NCBI GenBank assembly: GCA_963793845.1
Contig: CAWCBG010000002.1
Location: 806,001-870,000 of the forward strand
Direction: 5' to 3'
Length of the DNA stretch: 64,000 nt
Source of the DNA: CAWCBG01 sp963793845
GTDB taxonomy: Bacteria; Acidobacteriota; Terriglobia; Terriglobales; Acidobacteriaceae
The position numbers were made by a program, and so were the translations under genes. How positions within the stretch are numbered: position 1 is the first letter of the stretch; each line of letters starts with the position of its first letter. This document shows positions 27,861-35,443 of the stretch, piece after piece. The notes under the pieces were generated by a model. That model was not told where the DNA came from. It saw only the letters and a list, made by a program, of their open reading frames with translations, and made no database searches.

Positions 27861-28970
27861 CTACCGCTTGATGATGGGAGTTGGTCTTGGCCGGAGTGGC
27901 TCATCTGGGAATTTCTCCGCGGCAGCAACCACGGCGACATATTTCTGCCAGCGCCTCCACAAGACTCGCAGGGTCGCGACTGCGGGGATGGAGAGATAGA
28001 CGCCCAGCACGCCGCCTAACTCGCCACCCATGAGGACCGCGACAATGGCGGCCAGGGGATGCAGTTCCAGTTGGCCGCCCAGGACGCGCGGCGCAATGGC
28101 GTAGTCCTGGATCACCCGCCAGACGCCGAAGAACAGCACCAGCAACCAGAGATGAGAATAACCGGTCAGAAATCCCACGGCGAGAATGATCACCGCCGCA
28201 ACCAGGGCGCCGACCACGGGAATGAACTCCAAGGCGCCTGCCACGAGTCCCAGCACTAACGCGTAAGGCAGGCGTATCGCGGAGAAAACCGCGCAGTACA
28301 CCACCAGCGCGATGCCGGCGAGAATGATCTGGGCACGAATGAAGTGCGCCAGGATTTCATCCACATCGTTGGCGATGTCGCGTAATACCCGGCGCTGCCT
28401 CTCCTGTTGGAAGATGCCCAGGAACTCAGCGGCAAACCGGCGGCCATCGCGCAGGAAGAAGATAGCCAGGATGGGCACCAGCACAATCCAGATGACGTTC
28501 TGCAACGAGCGGGCGACGTCGGTGCCGATTTGCCCGGTCCAATTCAGGATCTCGGCTTGATGATCGCGGATGAACTGCTCGATGCGGAGCTGCGTGTCGA
28601 AGCTCCATCCGTGCCGGTTTCCGAATTGCCAGACGATTTTGCCCGAGGTCACGTTCTCCAGCAACGAGGGGAGGCTCTGGCCAAGTTGGCGGGCGTCATA
28701 CGTCAGTTGCGGACCGAAGAGCATTCCCAACGCGACCAGGAAGATGCCGATAGCGATGTAAGTTTCGAGAATGGCAAAGGAGCGCGAGCCGAGGGCCAGC
28801 TTTGAGTTCTGAATACGGAGAACGAGAGGTTCCAGCAGGTAAGCAAAGAGTATGGCGAAAAGAATCACCACCAGCGTCTGGCGGACCGCATATACGAAGG
28901 CGCCAATGACCACAAAGGCGCACACGGTTGCCAGCATCCTCGCGGTTCGTTGGTCGAAGATAGACACCAA
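27861..28970 (-). CDS. AI-2E family transporter (PerM/YdiK-like)
   Basis: A 369-residue integral membrane protein of the AI-2 exporter superfamily, whose members export autoinducer-2 or act as Na+/H+ antiporters. It has the family pattern: N-terminal helix pair (VCAFVVIGAFVYAVRQTLVV and ILFAILFAYLLEPLVLRIQN), a central amphipathic region (LQNVIWIVLVPILAIFFLRD), and C-terminal helices with PYALVLGLVAGALEFIPVVG (the conserved EFIP-x-x-G signature) and PRVLGGQLELHPLAAIVAVL. Eight helices are expected. Substrate is not decidable from sequence. Confidence 0.92.
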   Translation of the reverse strand: MVSIFDQRTARMLATVCAFVVIGAFVYAVRQTLVVILFAILFAYLLEPLVLRIQNSKLALGSRSFAILETYIAIGIFLVALGMLFGPQLTYDARQLGQSLPSLLENVTSGKIVWQFGNRHGWSFDTQLRIEQFIRDHQAEILNWTGQIGTDVARSLQNVIWIVLVPILAIFFLRDGRRFAAEFLGIFQQERQRRVLRDIANDVDEILAHFIRAQIILAGIALVVYCAVFSAIRLPYALVLGLVAGALEFIPVVGALVAAVIILAVGFLTGYSHLWLLVLFFGVWRVIQDYAIAPRVLGGQLELHPLAAIVAVLMGGELGGVLGVYLSIPAVATLRVLWRRWQKYVAVVAAAEKFPDEPLRPRPTPIIKR

Positions 28971-29117
28971 TGTGTCAGATGATGCCTGCTAAAAAGTGGT
29001 TGTGAAGCGCGTGTTTCTGCTATTCTTGAAACCTTACCTGCCGCGTCAGCAAGTGGGGCCGGCGCCATTCCAAACAATGTCGAGTGTTCTCTGGCCGGAG
29101 CACGGTGGAGGAGAGCT

Positions 29118-29693
29118 ATGGCCAGCCGGCCTCGTATTTCTCAGGAAACAAAGGAACCACAATTTAGCTCGACCCCTCCGCGCAGGCGTGGCAATGCGCC
29201 GAGGCAGCAATTGGCGATCACCCTGGCCTCCACCTTTGCGGGCGTCGTGCTGGTGGCCGGGCTGTTCTACCTGACGGTCCGGCGAACGGTCCGGCCCCAG
29301 GCACTGCCTCCCGCCCCGGCTTCGGCATCGGTCAGCGATCTGGTCTTCGCGCCCACCACCGACGAGTTACGCGTCGATGAGCTGTTGATCAATAATGACA
29401 AGCCGGGAGAGATGTTAGTCCTGGCCGGTCACGTTACCAACGCGGGTCAGCGCACCTTGACGGGCGCGGTGGTTCAGATGATATTTCACGATCGGGAGGG
29501 CACGGCTATCGCAACCCTGACGCAGCCGATCTGGGGCCTCGCGAATGGACATTGCCAGGCCGACGACGAATTCGCCAACCAGCCCATCGGCCCCAACGAA
29601 ATGCGATTCTTCTGCGTTGCCGTCCGCCAGGTACCCGGCGCCTGGAACCACGAATTACCCGAGATGCAGGTCGTCAACGTAACTCCTGAGTAG
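29118..29693 (+). CDS. Single-pass membrane protein, DUF2393-like
   Basis: A 191-residue protein with a basic cytosolic N-terminus (TPPRRRGNAPRQQ), one membrane helix (LAITLASTFAGVVLVAGLFYL) and an extracytoplasmic Ig-like domain (LVLAGHVTNAGQRTLTGAVV, VQMIFHDREGT, then PEMQVVNVTPE at the end). The C-terminal ending and fold are shared with the protein at 30509-31015, indicating paralogues. Its last 20 bases overlap the 3' end of the convergent SMR gene. Function unknown. Confidence 0.75.
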   Translation: MASRPRISQETKEPQFSSTPPRRRGNAPRQQLAITLASTFAGVVLVAGLFYLTVRRTVRPQALPPAPASASVSDLVFAPTTDELRVDELLINNDKPGEMLVLAGHVTNAGQRTLTGAVVQMIFHDREGTAIATLTQPIWGLANGHCQADDEFANQPIGPNEMRFFCVAVRQVPGAWNHELPEMQVVNVTPE

Positions 29694-30114
29694 CTTGCCG
29701 GGAGACCATTACCGGCGGCGTTACGGCGCTCGCTGCGGAGGCCGGCACATCCGCAGACAGTGCCGGTCGCCGCGCCTCGCGTAAGCGGTCAGGCGGCTGC
29801 CGCATGGAGAGATTCAGGCACACCACTCCTACGATAATCAGGCCAATGGACGCCAGCTTGAGCGTGCCTACCGGTTCGTGGAATACCACGATGCCGACCG
29901 TTGCCACCAGCACGGTTCCAACCGCCGACCAGATCGCGTAAACCGCGCTGACCTCCATCTGTTTGAGGGCGATCACCATGGGAATCAGACTGAGCCCGTA
30001 CAACAGGAACATCGAAACCGTAGGGACGATCCGGGTGAATCCGCTCGACAGCTTCATGAACACCGTCGCGGCCACCTCAAGAAGGATCGCCAGAGATAAA
30101 AAGATCCAGCACAT
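29674..30114 (-). CDS. Small multidrug resistance (SMR) family transporter with C-terminal tail
   Basis: A 146-residue transporter; the first 105 residues form the four-helix SMR fold that works as an antiparallel dimer exchanging protons for cationic drugs. Features include the essential Glu in helix 1 (FLSLAILLEVAATVFMKLS), the GxxxP-like second helix, AVYAIWSAVGTVLVATVGIV (W-S as in EmrE-like pumps) and helix 4 (LKLASIGLIIVGVVCLNLS). A 40-residue hydrophilic tail follows, unusual for a family that normally stops near 110 residues. That tail's 3' end overlaps the convergent gene. Drug and guanidinium export cannot be told apart. Confidence 0.9.
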   Translation of the reverse strand: MCWIFLSLAILLEVAATVFMKLSSGFTRIVPTVSMFLLYGLSLIPMVIALKQMEVSAVYAIWSAVGTVLVATVGIVVFHEPVGTLKLASIGLIIVGVVCLNLSMRQPPDRLREARRPALSADVPASAASAVTPPVMVSRQATQELR

Positions 30115-30508
30115 AAAACATCGCTTTCAGGTACGTAAAAGGGAAAAAGCCCAAGCTCGCTGTCGGCAGGTGTACGGGTGCGTACCCACGACAATCCGTG
30201 TCCGCGGTCAGCAGCAAACAAACAGAGGGTAAGCCGAAGGAACGCTAATAGTCGGGGAGGGAGAAATCGCTGGGATCGAAAGCGGCGAGCCGGGTTGGAA
30301 TGTGGACGCTTGTCATAAAGCCCCCTGCACGTGATTGTACCCGGAAAGCGGCGGGAAGACCAGCGAGGAATCGTCGCAAGCTATTGATATTGCTAATGTT
30401 ACAGGAGTGTTACTGAAGCAAGGCCCTGCGGGTTCAGCAGCTTGGACGGGGGCTCTCGGGGAATGATGCTCGCAGCGCTCCGCCGGGTGCCGGGAGTAAA
30501 ATCGAGCC
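30115..30508. other. Spacer between divergent genes
   Basis: A 394-bp gap upstream of both the SMR gene (minus) and the DUF2393-like gene (plus). Small dyads such as GGGT-ACGC-ACCC (read on the minus strand, near 30164-30176) are present. I find no match to known guanidine riboswitch cores and no gene. Confidence 0.45.
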
Positions 30509-31015
30509 ATGGACGAACTGTTCCCAACCGCAGCGCGGGAGAAATCGCGACCAATGTGGGTTCCGATGCTCGTTGGACTGGTCGCTGTACTGTTGGTTGT
30601 GGGCGCAATCGTCTTCTTCACGCGCAGCAAGCCCGCGACGGGTAACGAGGTCAATCCTTATGCGGCCAAGCTCCAGCTCTCCGACTTGAAGCTCAGCGCG
30701 GCGGAGAACTACGTCGGCGGCACCGTAACCTATCTCGATCTCAACATCACCAATACCGGAGACAAGTCGGTCACCGGCGCTGAGATGAAGACCGTCTTCA
30801 AAAACTCGATGGGACAGGTGGTGCAGACCGAGACGCTGCCCCTGCATGTGCTGACCGAGAACCAGATGGGCGGCTATCCGGACCAGGCCGACCTGAGCCG
30901 ATCACCGATCGGTCCGGGCCAGACCAAAACCGTGCGCATGACCCTCGAACACATCTCCGACGACTGGGACCGGCAGTATCCGGAGATGCAGGTGGTAAAT
31001 CTGCAGTTGAAGTGA
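30509..31015 (+). CDS. Single-pass membrane protein, DUF2393-like (paralogue)
   Basis: A 168-residue protein with a short charged N-terminus, one membrane helix (WVPMLVGLVAVLLVVGAIVF) and an external Ig-like domain: NYVGGTVTYLDLNITNTGD, then VTGAEMKTVFKNSMGQVVQT, SPIGPGQTKTVRMTLEHI and the ending PEMQVVNLQLK. The ending and the ITNTGD-x-SVTGA region correspond to VTNAGQRTLTGA and PEMQVVN in the protein at 29118-29693. The two paralogues bracket the SMR gene. Function unknown; a surface or protein-interaction role is inferred. Confidence 0.75.
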   Translation: MDELFPTAAREKSRPMWVPMLVGLVAVLLVVGAIVFFTRSKPATGNEVNPYAAKLQLSDLKLSAAENYVGGTVTYLDLNITNTGDKSVTGAEMKTVFKNSMGQVVQTETLPLHVLTENQMGGYPDQADLSRSPIGPGQTKTVRMTLEHISDDWDRQYPEMQVVNLQLK

Positions 31016-31024
31016 AGATGCCGC

Positions 31025-32380
31025 TCAGTGCTCGCCGCCCGGCGAAGACTCCCGACCTCGACCGCTACCCACCCCCGGAACCTTGCTGAGAAGGTCCAGC
31101 CCTTGCTTGGTGAGGCCATATTCCGGATCGAAAGCCGACAACAGATTGATGCATAGCCAGGCGATGGTGCCGATGAGCACGGCATTGGTTTTGTCGAACT
31201 GCTGTACCGTGGTGACAGAAAGCCGGGCAATCAGAATTGCCGCCGGAATGATCGACACGGTCGCGGCCTTCACCAGCCGCTGACCAAACTGGCGCGCGCG
31301 TTCGCGCTTGCTGACCACTGGGACAGGCATCTCCTCCAGGCGCGACCAGTCGAGGTTGCACACATGCAACAGTGTCTCCTTCAACTTGTTTTCGAAGCGT
31401 TCGGGAACGGCGCCGCCGGAGTAGAGGACCAGCTTCTTCAGCTCGCGGATGGCCGCTGCACGGCGCTTCATCTGTTCGTCGAACCAGGTTTGGATGGTCG
31501 GATCGCCGGCTTGCAACTTGCGGGTCAAGGGCCCTTCCATCAAGTATGCGGCGCGTTCCAGGTCTCTCAGTATCAGGTCCATGCCCACAGGATGCTGGAA
31601 GCTCCAATTGACGAAGGGAAACATATCGAGCAGAGTCCCGAACAATGAGGGCAAGGGATGAGCTTCCCAGACTTGCCGTTCAATCATCACCGCCCAAAGC
31701 CGCACCGCTACCAGCCAAACCAGAAATGAGGCCACCAGGACGGCCATGACGAGTAACCCCACCGAAAGCCCAAAGGTGAGCGGTGACCGAGGATAGGCCA
31801 GACGCAGATAGTGGACTACCATGAAGTCGACCAACCCGACCACGGCGAGTGGCGCGAAGAGCATACCGATGTTTTGTGCGGTGTTAGAGAGCGAGTCTTC
31901 GAGGAACGGTTGGAAGAGGAGATTCTCGAGGTAAAGCAGAAGCACCCATACCACAACCCAGGCGATAACACCGAGGAGCACCCATCCCGAAGAGGCCCCA
32001 AACTGCTGAATCGGCGGCCGCCTCTCGAGTACCTCGCCTGCTGAAACCGCCACCACCAGCCAACCCACGATCATGATCGGCGCTATCCAGGAATCCCACT
32101 CCTCGGCCCAGAATTTCAGTTCGGCACGCTTGGCGATAAAGACGGAGTTCAGGCGTATATTGCCCAGGCGAAGCGAAGGCCCATCCCCTGGAGACTCGGG
32201 AAAGATACCGCGTAACTTAACCAGCTGCTTGGTCTCGTAATCGTCGGTGAATTTCTCTTTGCGCTCTTTGAAGGCAGGAGAACTCGGAATCCGCTCCAAA
32301 ATGCGCTGCAACAGGCTCGGCTTGGCGGTCTTCGTTGCAGGAGGGACAGCAGCGAGTTCCGGGCTGGCGCCAATAGCCAA
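31025..32380 (-). CDS. Polytopic membrane protein of unknown function
   Basis: A 451-residue protein with a charged N-terminal 90 residues and several hydrophobic helices (WIAPIMIVGWLVVAVSAGEV, GWVLLGVIAWVVVWVLLLYL, IGMLFAPLAVVGLVDFMVVH, SVGLLVMAVLVASFLVWLVA). A long cytosolic region follows (WFDEQMKRRAAAIRELKKLV, ENKLKETLLHVCNLDWSRLE) and two more helices lie near the C-terminus. I know no family for it. The start is TTG with GGGGAGAGG upstream. It is divergent from greA and meets the DUF2393-like gene tail to tail. Confidence 0.7.
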   Translation of the reverse strand: MAIGASPELAAVPPATKTAKPSLLQRILERIPSSPAFKERKEKFTDDYETKQLVKLRGIFPESPGDGPSLRLGNIRLNSVFIAKRAELKFWAEEWDSWIAPIMIVGWLVVAVSAGEVLERRPPIQQFGASSGWVLLGVIAWVVVWVLLLYLENLLFQPFLEDSLSNTAQNIGMLFAPLAVVGLVDFMVVHYLRLAYPRSPLTFGLSVGLLVMAVLVASFLVWLVAVRLWAVMIERQVWEAHPLPSLFGTLLDMFPFVNWSFQHPVGMDLILRDLERAAYLMEGPLTRKLQAGDPTIQTWFDEQMKRRAAAIRELKKLVLYSGGAVPERFENKLKETLLHVCNLDWSRLEEMPVPVVSKRERARQFGQRLVKAATVSIIPAAILIARLSVTTVQQFDKTNAVLIGTIAWLCINLLSAFDPEYGLTKQGLDLLSKVPGVGSGRGRESSPGGEH

Positions 32381-32511
32381 GACGTCCTCTCCCCCACGAT
32401 GAGAATGGGCACCAGCGTACTGCGGTCGTCCCCGCGATGCAAGCCGGACATGGAAAGGTCGTGGATGTCGATTCGCTGGCGCCCTTTACGAAGCACGAAC
32501 CTTGGCTCGCG

Positions 32512-32517
32512 TATAAT
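32512..32517 (+). promoter_or_regulatory. -10 box of the greA promoter
   Basis: A perfect TATAAT at 32512-32517 would start transcription near 32524. That is the position of an in-frame ATG at 32524, which is therefore too close to the transcript start to be used and favours translation from 32569. No good -35 box is visible. Confidence 0.5.
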
Positions 32518-32568
32518 TGCTGGATGTCTTCGAGCGGCTTGCCGGAGCTCGAATACACATGCCGAAGT

Positions 32569-33039
32569 ATGACTGAACACATCAAAAAGAAGCTCGAACA
32601 GGAAATTCAGACCCTCGAACACGAGCTCAATCACGAACTGCCGAAGGAACTGAAGAAGGCTGTGGCGATGGGCGATCTCAGCGAGAACGCCGAGTATCAC
32701 ATGGCCAAGCAGCGGCAGGAATTCGTGCGGGCGCGCCTGGGCCAGCTGAAGCAGCGCATGGCCGACCTGTCGATGATCAACATGTCCAACATCCCCAAGG
32801 ACAAGGCCGCGATCGGCTCGACCCTGCTGGTCTACGATTCCACCAAGGATGAGCAAATCGAATACAAGCTGGTGACCAGCGAAGAATCGGACGTGACTAA
32901 AGGCCTGATTTCCACCACTTCCCCCATTGGCCGCGCCCTGATGGGCAAGCGGGTGGGCGACGTGAGTGAGGTGGTCACGCCCAATGGTAAACGCGAGTTG
33001 GAGGTGCTGAAGCTGAGCACCATCCACGATGAGGCGTAG
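32569..33039 (+). CDS. greA: Transcription elongation factor GreA/GreB family
   Basis: A 156-residue Gre factor that rescues backtracked RNA polymerase by stimulating transcript cleavage through its secondary channel. The N-terminal coiled coil (KKKLEQEIQTLEHELNHELP to FVRARLGQLKQRMADL) carries the catalytic acidic tip, here MGDLSENAEYHMAKQRQEF with the D-x-x-E-N-A motif. The C-terminal FKBP-like domain follows (GSTLLVYDSTKDEQIEYKLV, STTSPIGRALMGKRVGD). Start 32569 is preferred over 32524 because of the promoter position. The phosphatidyltransferase gene follows after nine bases, so the two form an operon. Confidence 0.93.
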   Translation: MTEHIKKKLEQEIQTLEHELNHELPKELKKAVAMGDLSENAEYHMAKQRQEFVRARLGQLKQRMADLSMINMSNIPKDKAAIGSTLLVYDSTKDEQIEYKLVTSEESDVTKGLISTTSPIGRALMGKRVGDVSEVVTPNGKRELEVLKLSTIHDEA

Positions 33040-33048
33040 CGAAGCAGT

Positions 33049-33711
33049 ATGACCTGGACGCTGGCGGTCGGGCGATCAAGCAAGTGGCTGCTGTACAAGA
33101 TTGTGCACGGCCTGGCGCTGACCAAGATCTCGCCCAACGCGCTGACGTTTATCGGGCTGCTGATCAACGTCGCTGCCGCTTTGTTCTTCGGATACGCCCG
33201 GCCCGACAACCAGCAGCGCTATTTCCTATACGCCGGACTGGTGATCATCGGCGCCGGTATCTTCGATATGGTCGACGGCCGCGTCGCCCGCGCCACCAAC
33301 CAGGTCACGACTTTCGGCGGCTTCTTCGATTCGGTCATCGACCGCTACAGCGACGTCGCCCTGTTCTTCGGACTGCTGGTGTATTACGCGCGCGCCAACC
33401 GCTTCTTCTACGTGGTAATGGTGGCCTTCGTCATGACCAGCTCGGTGATGGTGAGCTACACCCGGGCGCGAGCCGAGTCGGTGATTCCGCAGTGCAAGGT
33501 CGGCTTCATGGAACGCCCCGAGCGCATCGTGCTGGTGATTCTGGGAGCGCTGTTCAACCGCATGGGCCCAGTGCTGTGGGTGATCGCCGTGCTCAGCACC
33601 ATCACGGTGATTCACCGCATTACCTATACCTACCAGCAACTGCGGCTGACCGAGCCACCACCCACGCCGGTAAGGCCGGACCCGCTGAAGTTTGAAGAGA
33701 TAGTAGGCTAG
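33049..33711 (+). CDS. CDP-alcohol phosphatidyltransferase family protein
   Basis: A 220-residue integral membrane enzyme that moves a phosphatidyl group from a CDP-linked donor to an alcohol, in phospholipid synthesis. The family signature D-x2-DG-x2-AR-x8-G-x3-D-x3-D is complete at residues 73-101: DMVDGRVARATNQVTTFGG, then FFDSVIDRYSD. Six helices are expected (for instance ALTFIGLLINVAAALFFGYA, VVMVAFVMTSSVMVSYTRAR). The acceptor (glycerol-3-phosphate, inositol phosphate or other) cannot be assigned. It lies nine bases after greA. Confidence 0.92.
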   Translation: MTWTLAVGRSSKWLLYKIVHGLALTKISPNALTFIGLLINVAAALFFGYARPDNQQRYFLYAGLVIIGAGIFDMVDGRVARATNQVTTFGGFFDSVIDRYSDVALFFGLLVYYARANRFFYVVMVAFVMTSSVMVSYTRARAESVIPQCKVGFMERPERIVLVILGALFNRMGPVLWVIAVLSTITVIHRITYTYQQLRLTEPPPTPVRPDPLKFEEIVG

Positions 33712-33775
33712 GGCGAACGATCCTCGGTTGGGATGGCACCGGGGTAGTAAGAGTGGGACTCTCAGGAGAAAACGT

Positions 33776-35209
33776 CTAGTCGTGCGCTGCCATCGCGGGC
33801 AGAATTTCGTCTACTTCCACGACGTTGGTCGGATACTTGCCGGTATAACAGGCGGTGCAATAGATCGGTTCCTCGCCTTCGCCCGCCGCCTTGCGCAATC
33901 CTTCGAGCGAGAGATAGGCCAGCGAGTCGGCCCCGATGTATTCGCGAATCTCTTCCACCGACTTGTTGGCGGCAATCAACTGGTTCTTCGACGGGGTGTC
34001 GACGCCGTAGTAGCAGGGCGAAATCGTCGGCGGACACGAGATGCGCATGTGTACTTCCTTGGCGCCGGCGTCGCGGACCATGCGCACAATTTTGCGGCTG
34101 GTAGTGCCGCGCACGATGGAATCGTCGATCAGCACCACGCGCTTGCCCTCAAGCACATGACGGACGGGATTCAGCTTCAACTTTACCCCGAAGTCGCGTA
34201 CCCGCTGCTCCGGCTCGATGAAGGTGCGCCCAACATAATGGTTGCGGATCAGGCCGAACTGGATCGGGATGCCGCTCTCGTGCGAGAAGCCCATGGCGGC
34301 GGTCACGCCCGAATCGGGGATCGGGACAACAATGTCGGCATCGACCGGCGACTCGAGGGCGAGCTGACGGCCCATGGCATCGCGCGTCTGCTGCACGGCG
34401 CGTCCGAAGACGATGCTGTCGGGACGCGAGAAGTACACGTGCTCGAAAACGCAGCTGGTCTGCGGCTGCTGGCTGGCATAGAAACGCGAATGCACACCCT
34501 CGGGCCCGACGATGACCAGCTCGCCCGGTTTCACCTCGCGCTCGTAAGTAGCGCCGATCAGGTCGAAAGCGCAGGTCTCCGAGGCGAAGACGATGGTGTC
34601 AGTACGATGAGCCGCCTGACCAGAGATGCGTCCCATGGCCAACGGCCGGAAGCCACGCGGGTCCCGGGCCGCGAAGATCCTGTCCGGCGTCACCATCACC
34701 AGCGAGAAGGCACCTTCGATACGACGCAGCGAGTCGGCGATGGAATCAACCAGCGTCTGCTCTTTCGAGCGGGCGATCAGGTGCATCACGACTTCGGTGT
34801 CGCTGGTGGTCTGGAAGATGGAGCCGAGCTGTTCGAGATGGGCTCGTACTTCGATGGCATTCACGATGTTGCCGTTGTGTGCCAGCGCAATCTTGCCCTT
34901 GTTGCACTCAACGATGATGGGCTGGGCGTTCAACAGCGCAGAGTCGCCGGTAGTCGAGTAGCGAGTGTGTCCGATGGCCAGCGATCCGGGAAGCTTTGCC
35001 AGTACTTCGGCGGTGAAGATGTCCGACACCAGCCCCATCGCCTTGTGCAGTTGCAGCCGCTCGCCGTTAGACGCGACTACCCCTGCCGATTCCTGCCCGC
35101 GATGTTGCAGCGCGTACAGGCTCAGGTAGGCGAGCTTGGAAGCTTCAGGATGGCCGTAGATGGCCACCACGCCACATTCTTCTCGTAGCTTATCGGAAGG
35201 AATCAGCAT
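33776..35209 (-). CDS. purF: Amidophosphoribosyltransferase
   Basis: PurF makes 5-phosphoribosylamine from PRPP and glutamine, the committed step of purine synthesis. The 477-residue product has a short propeptide before the Ntn Cys (REECGVVAIYGHPEASKLA). The glutaminase domain follows (YALQHRGQESAGVVASNGER, GIGHTRY-like IGHTRYSTTGDSALLNAQP, LAHNGNIVNA), then the PRTase domain with the PRPP loop (KRVVLIDDSIVRGTTSRKIV) and RISCPPTISPCYYGVDTP. The gene neighbours purL on the same strand with a repeat-filled gap of about 230 bases. Confidence 0.97.
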   Translation of the reverse strand: MLIPSDKLREECGVVAIYGHPEASKLAYLSLYALQHRGQESAGVVASNGERLQLHKAMGLVSDIFTAEVLAKLPGSLAIGHTRYSTTGDSALLNAQPIIVECNKGKIALAHNGNIVNAIEVRAHLEQLGSIFQTTSDTEVVMHLIARSKEQTLVDSIADSLRRIEGAFSLVMVTPDRIFAARDPRGFRPLAMGRISGQAAHRTDTIVFASETCAFDLIGATYEREVKPGELVIVGPEGVHSRFYASQQPQTSCVFEHVYFSRPDSIVFGRAVQQTRDAMGRQLALESPVDADIVVPIPDSGVTAAMGFSHESGIPIQFGLIRNHYVGRTFIEPEQRVRDFGVKLKLNPVRHVLEGKRVVLIDDSIVRGTTSRKIVRMVRDAGAKEVHMRISCPPTISPCYYGVDTPSKNQLIAANKSVEEIREYIGADSLAYLSLEGLRKAAGEGEEPIYCTACYTGKYPTNVVEVDEILPAMAAHD

Positions 35210-35234
35210 CGCTCACCTGACCGGTTTGAAAGGG

Positions 35235-35416
35235 CACGCCTTCAGGCGTGTCGCATCGATCTGTTGAATAGCTTCTGGGCTTTAGCCCCTGAGGGACTCT
35301 TGTCGGTCTGCAATAGCATCTCCATCAGCGGCTAGCCATATCGTCGCTCATCGCTTGTGCACGGCTGGAGCCGTGCCCCTTCAAAACTCTCCGCGAATGC
35401 TGGCCTGAAGGCCAGC
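35235..35416. repeat. Cluster of REP-like palindromes between purF and purL
   Basis: Four compact GC-rich palindromes lie in this gap: CACGCCT-TC-AGGCGTG (35235-35250), GGGC-TTTA-GCCC (35277-35288), GCACGGCT-GG-AGCCGTGC (35359-35376) and GCTGGCCT-GA-AGGCCAGC (35399-35416). They look like interspersed REP elements and could also stabilise the upstream purL transcript. No gene is in the gap 35210-35443. Confidence 0.65.
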
Positions 35417-35443
35417 GCCCCATCGCATCATTCCCAAACCTCA

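Noticed and set aside
30115..30300. Guanidine riboswitch upstream of the SMR gene
   Set aside because: Only one small hairpin with an ACGC loop is seen; the paired ACGR hairpins of the guanidine-II class and the ykkC core are absent.
32524..32568. Upstream ATG as the greA start
   Set aside because: It coincides with the transcript start predicted from the TATAAT at 32512-32517, leaving no leader for a ribosome site.
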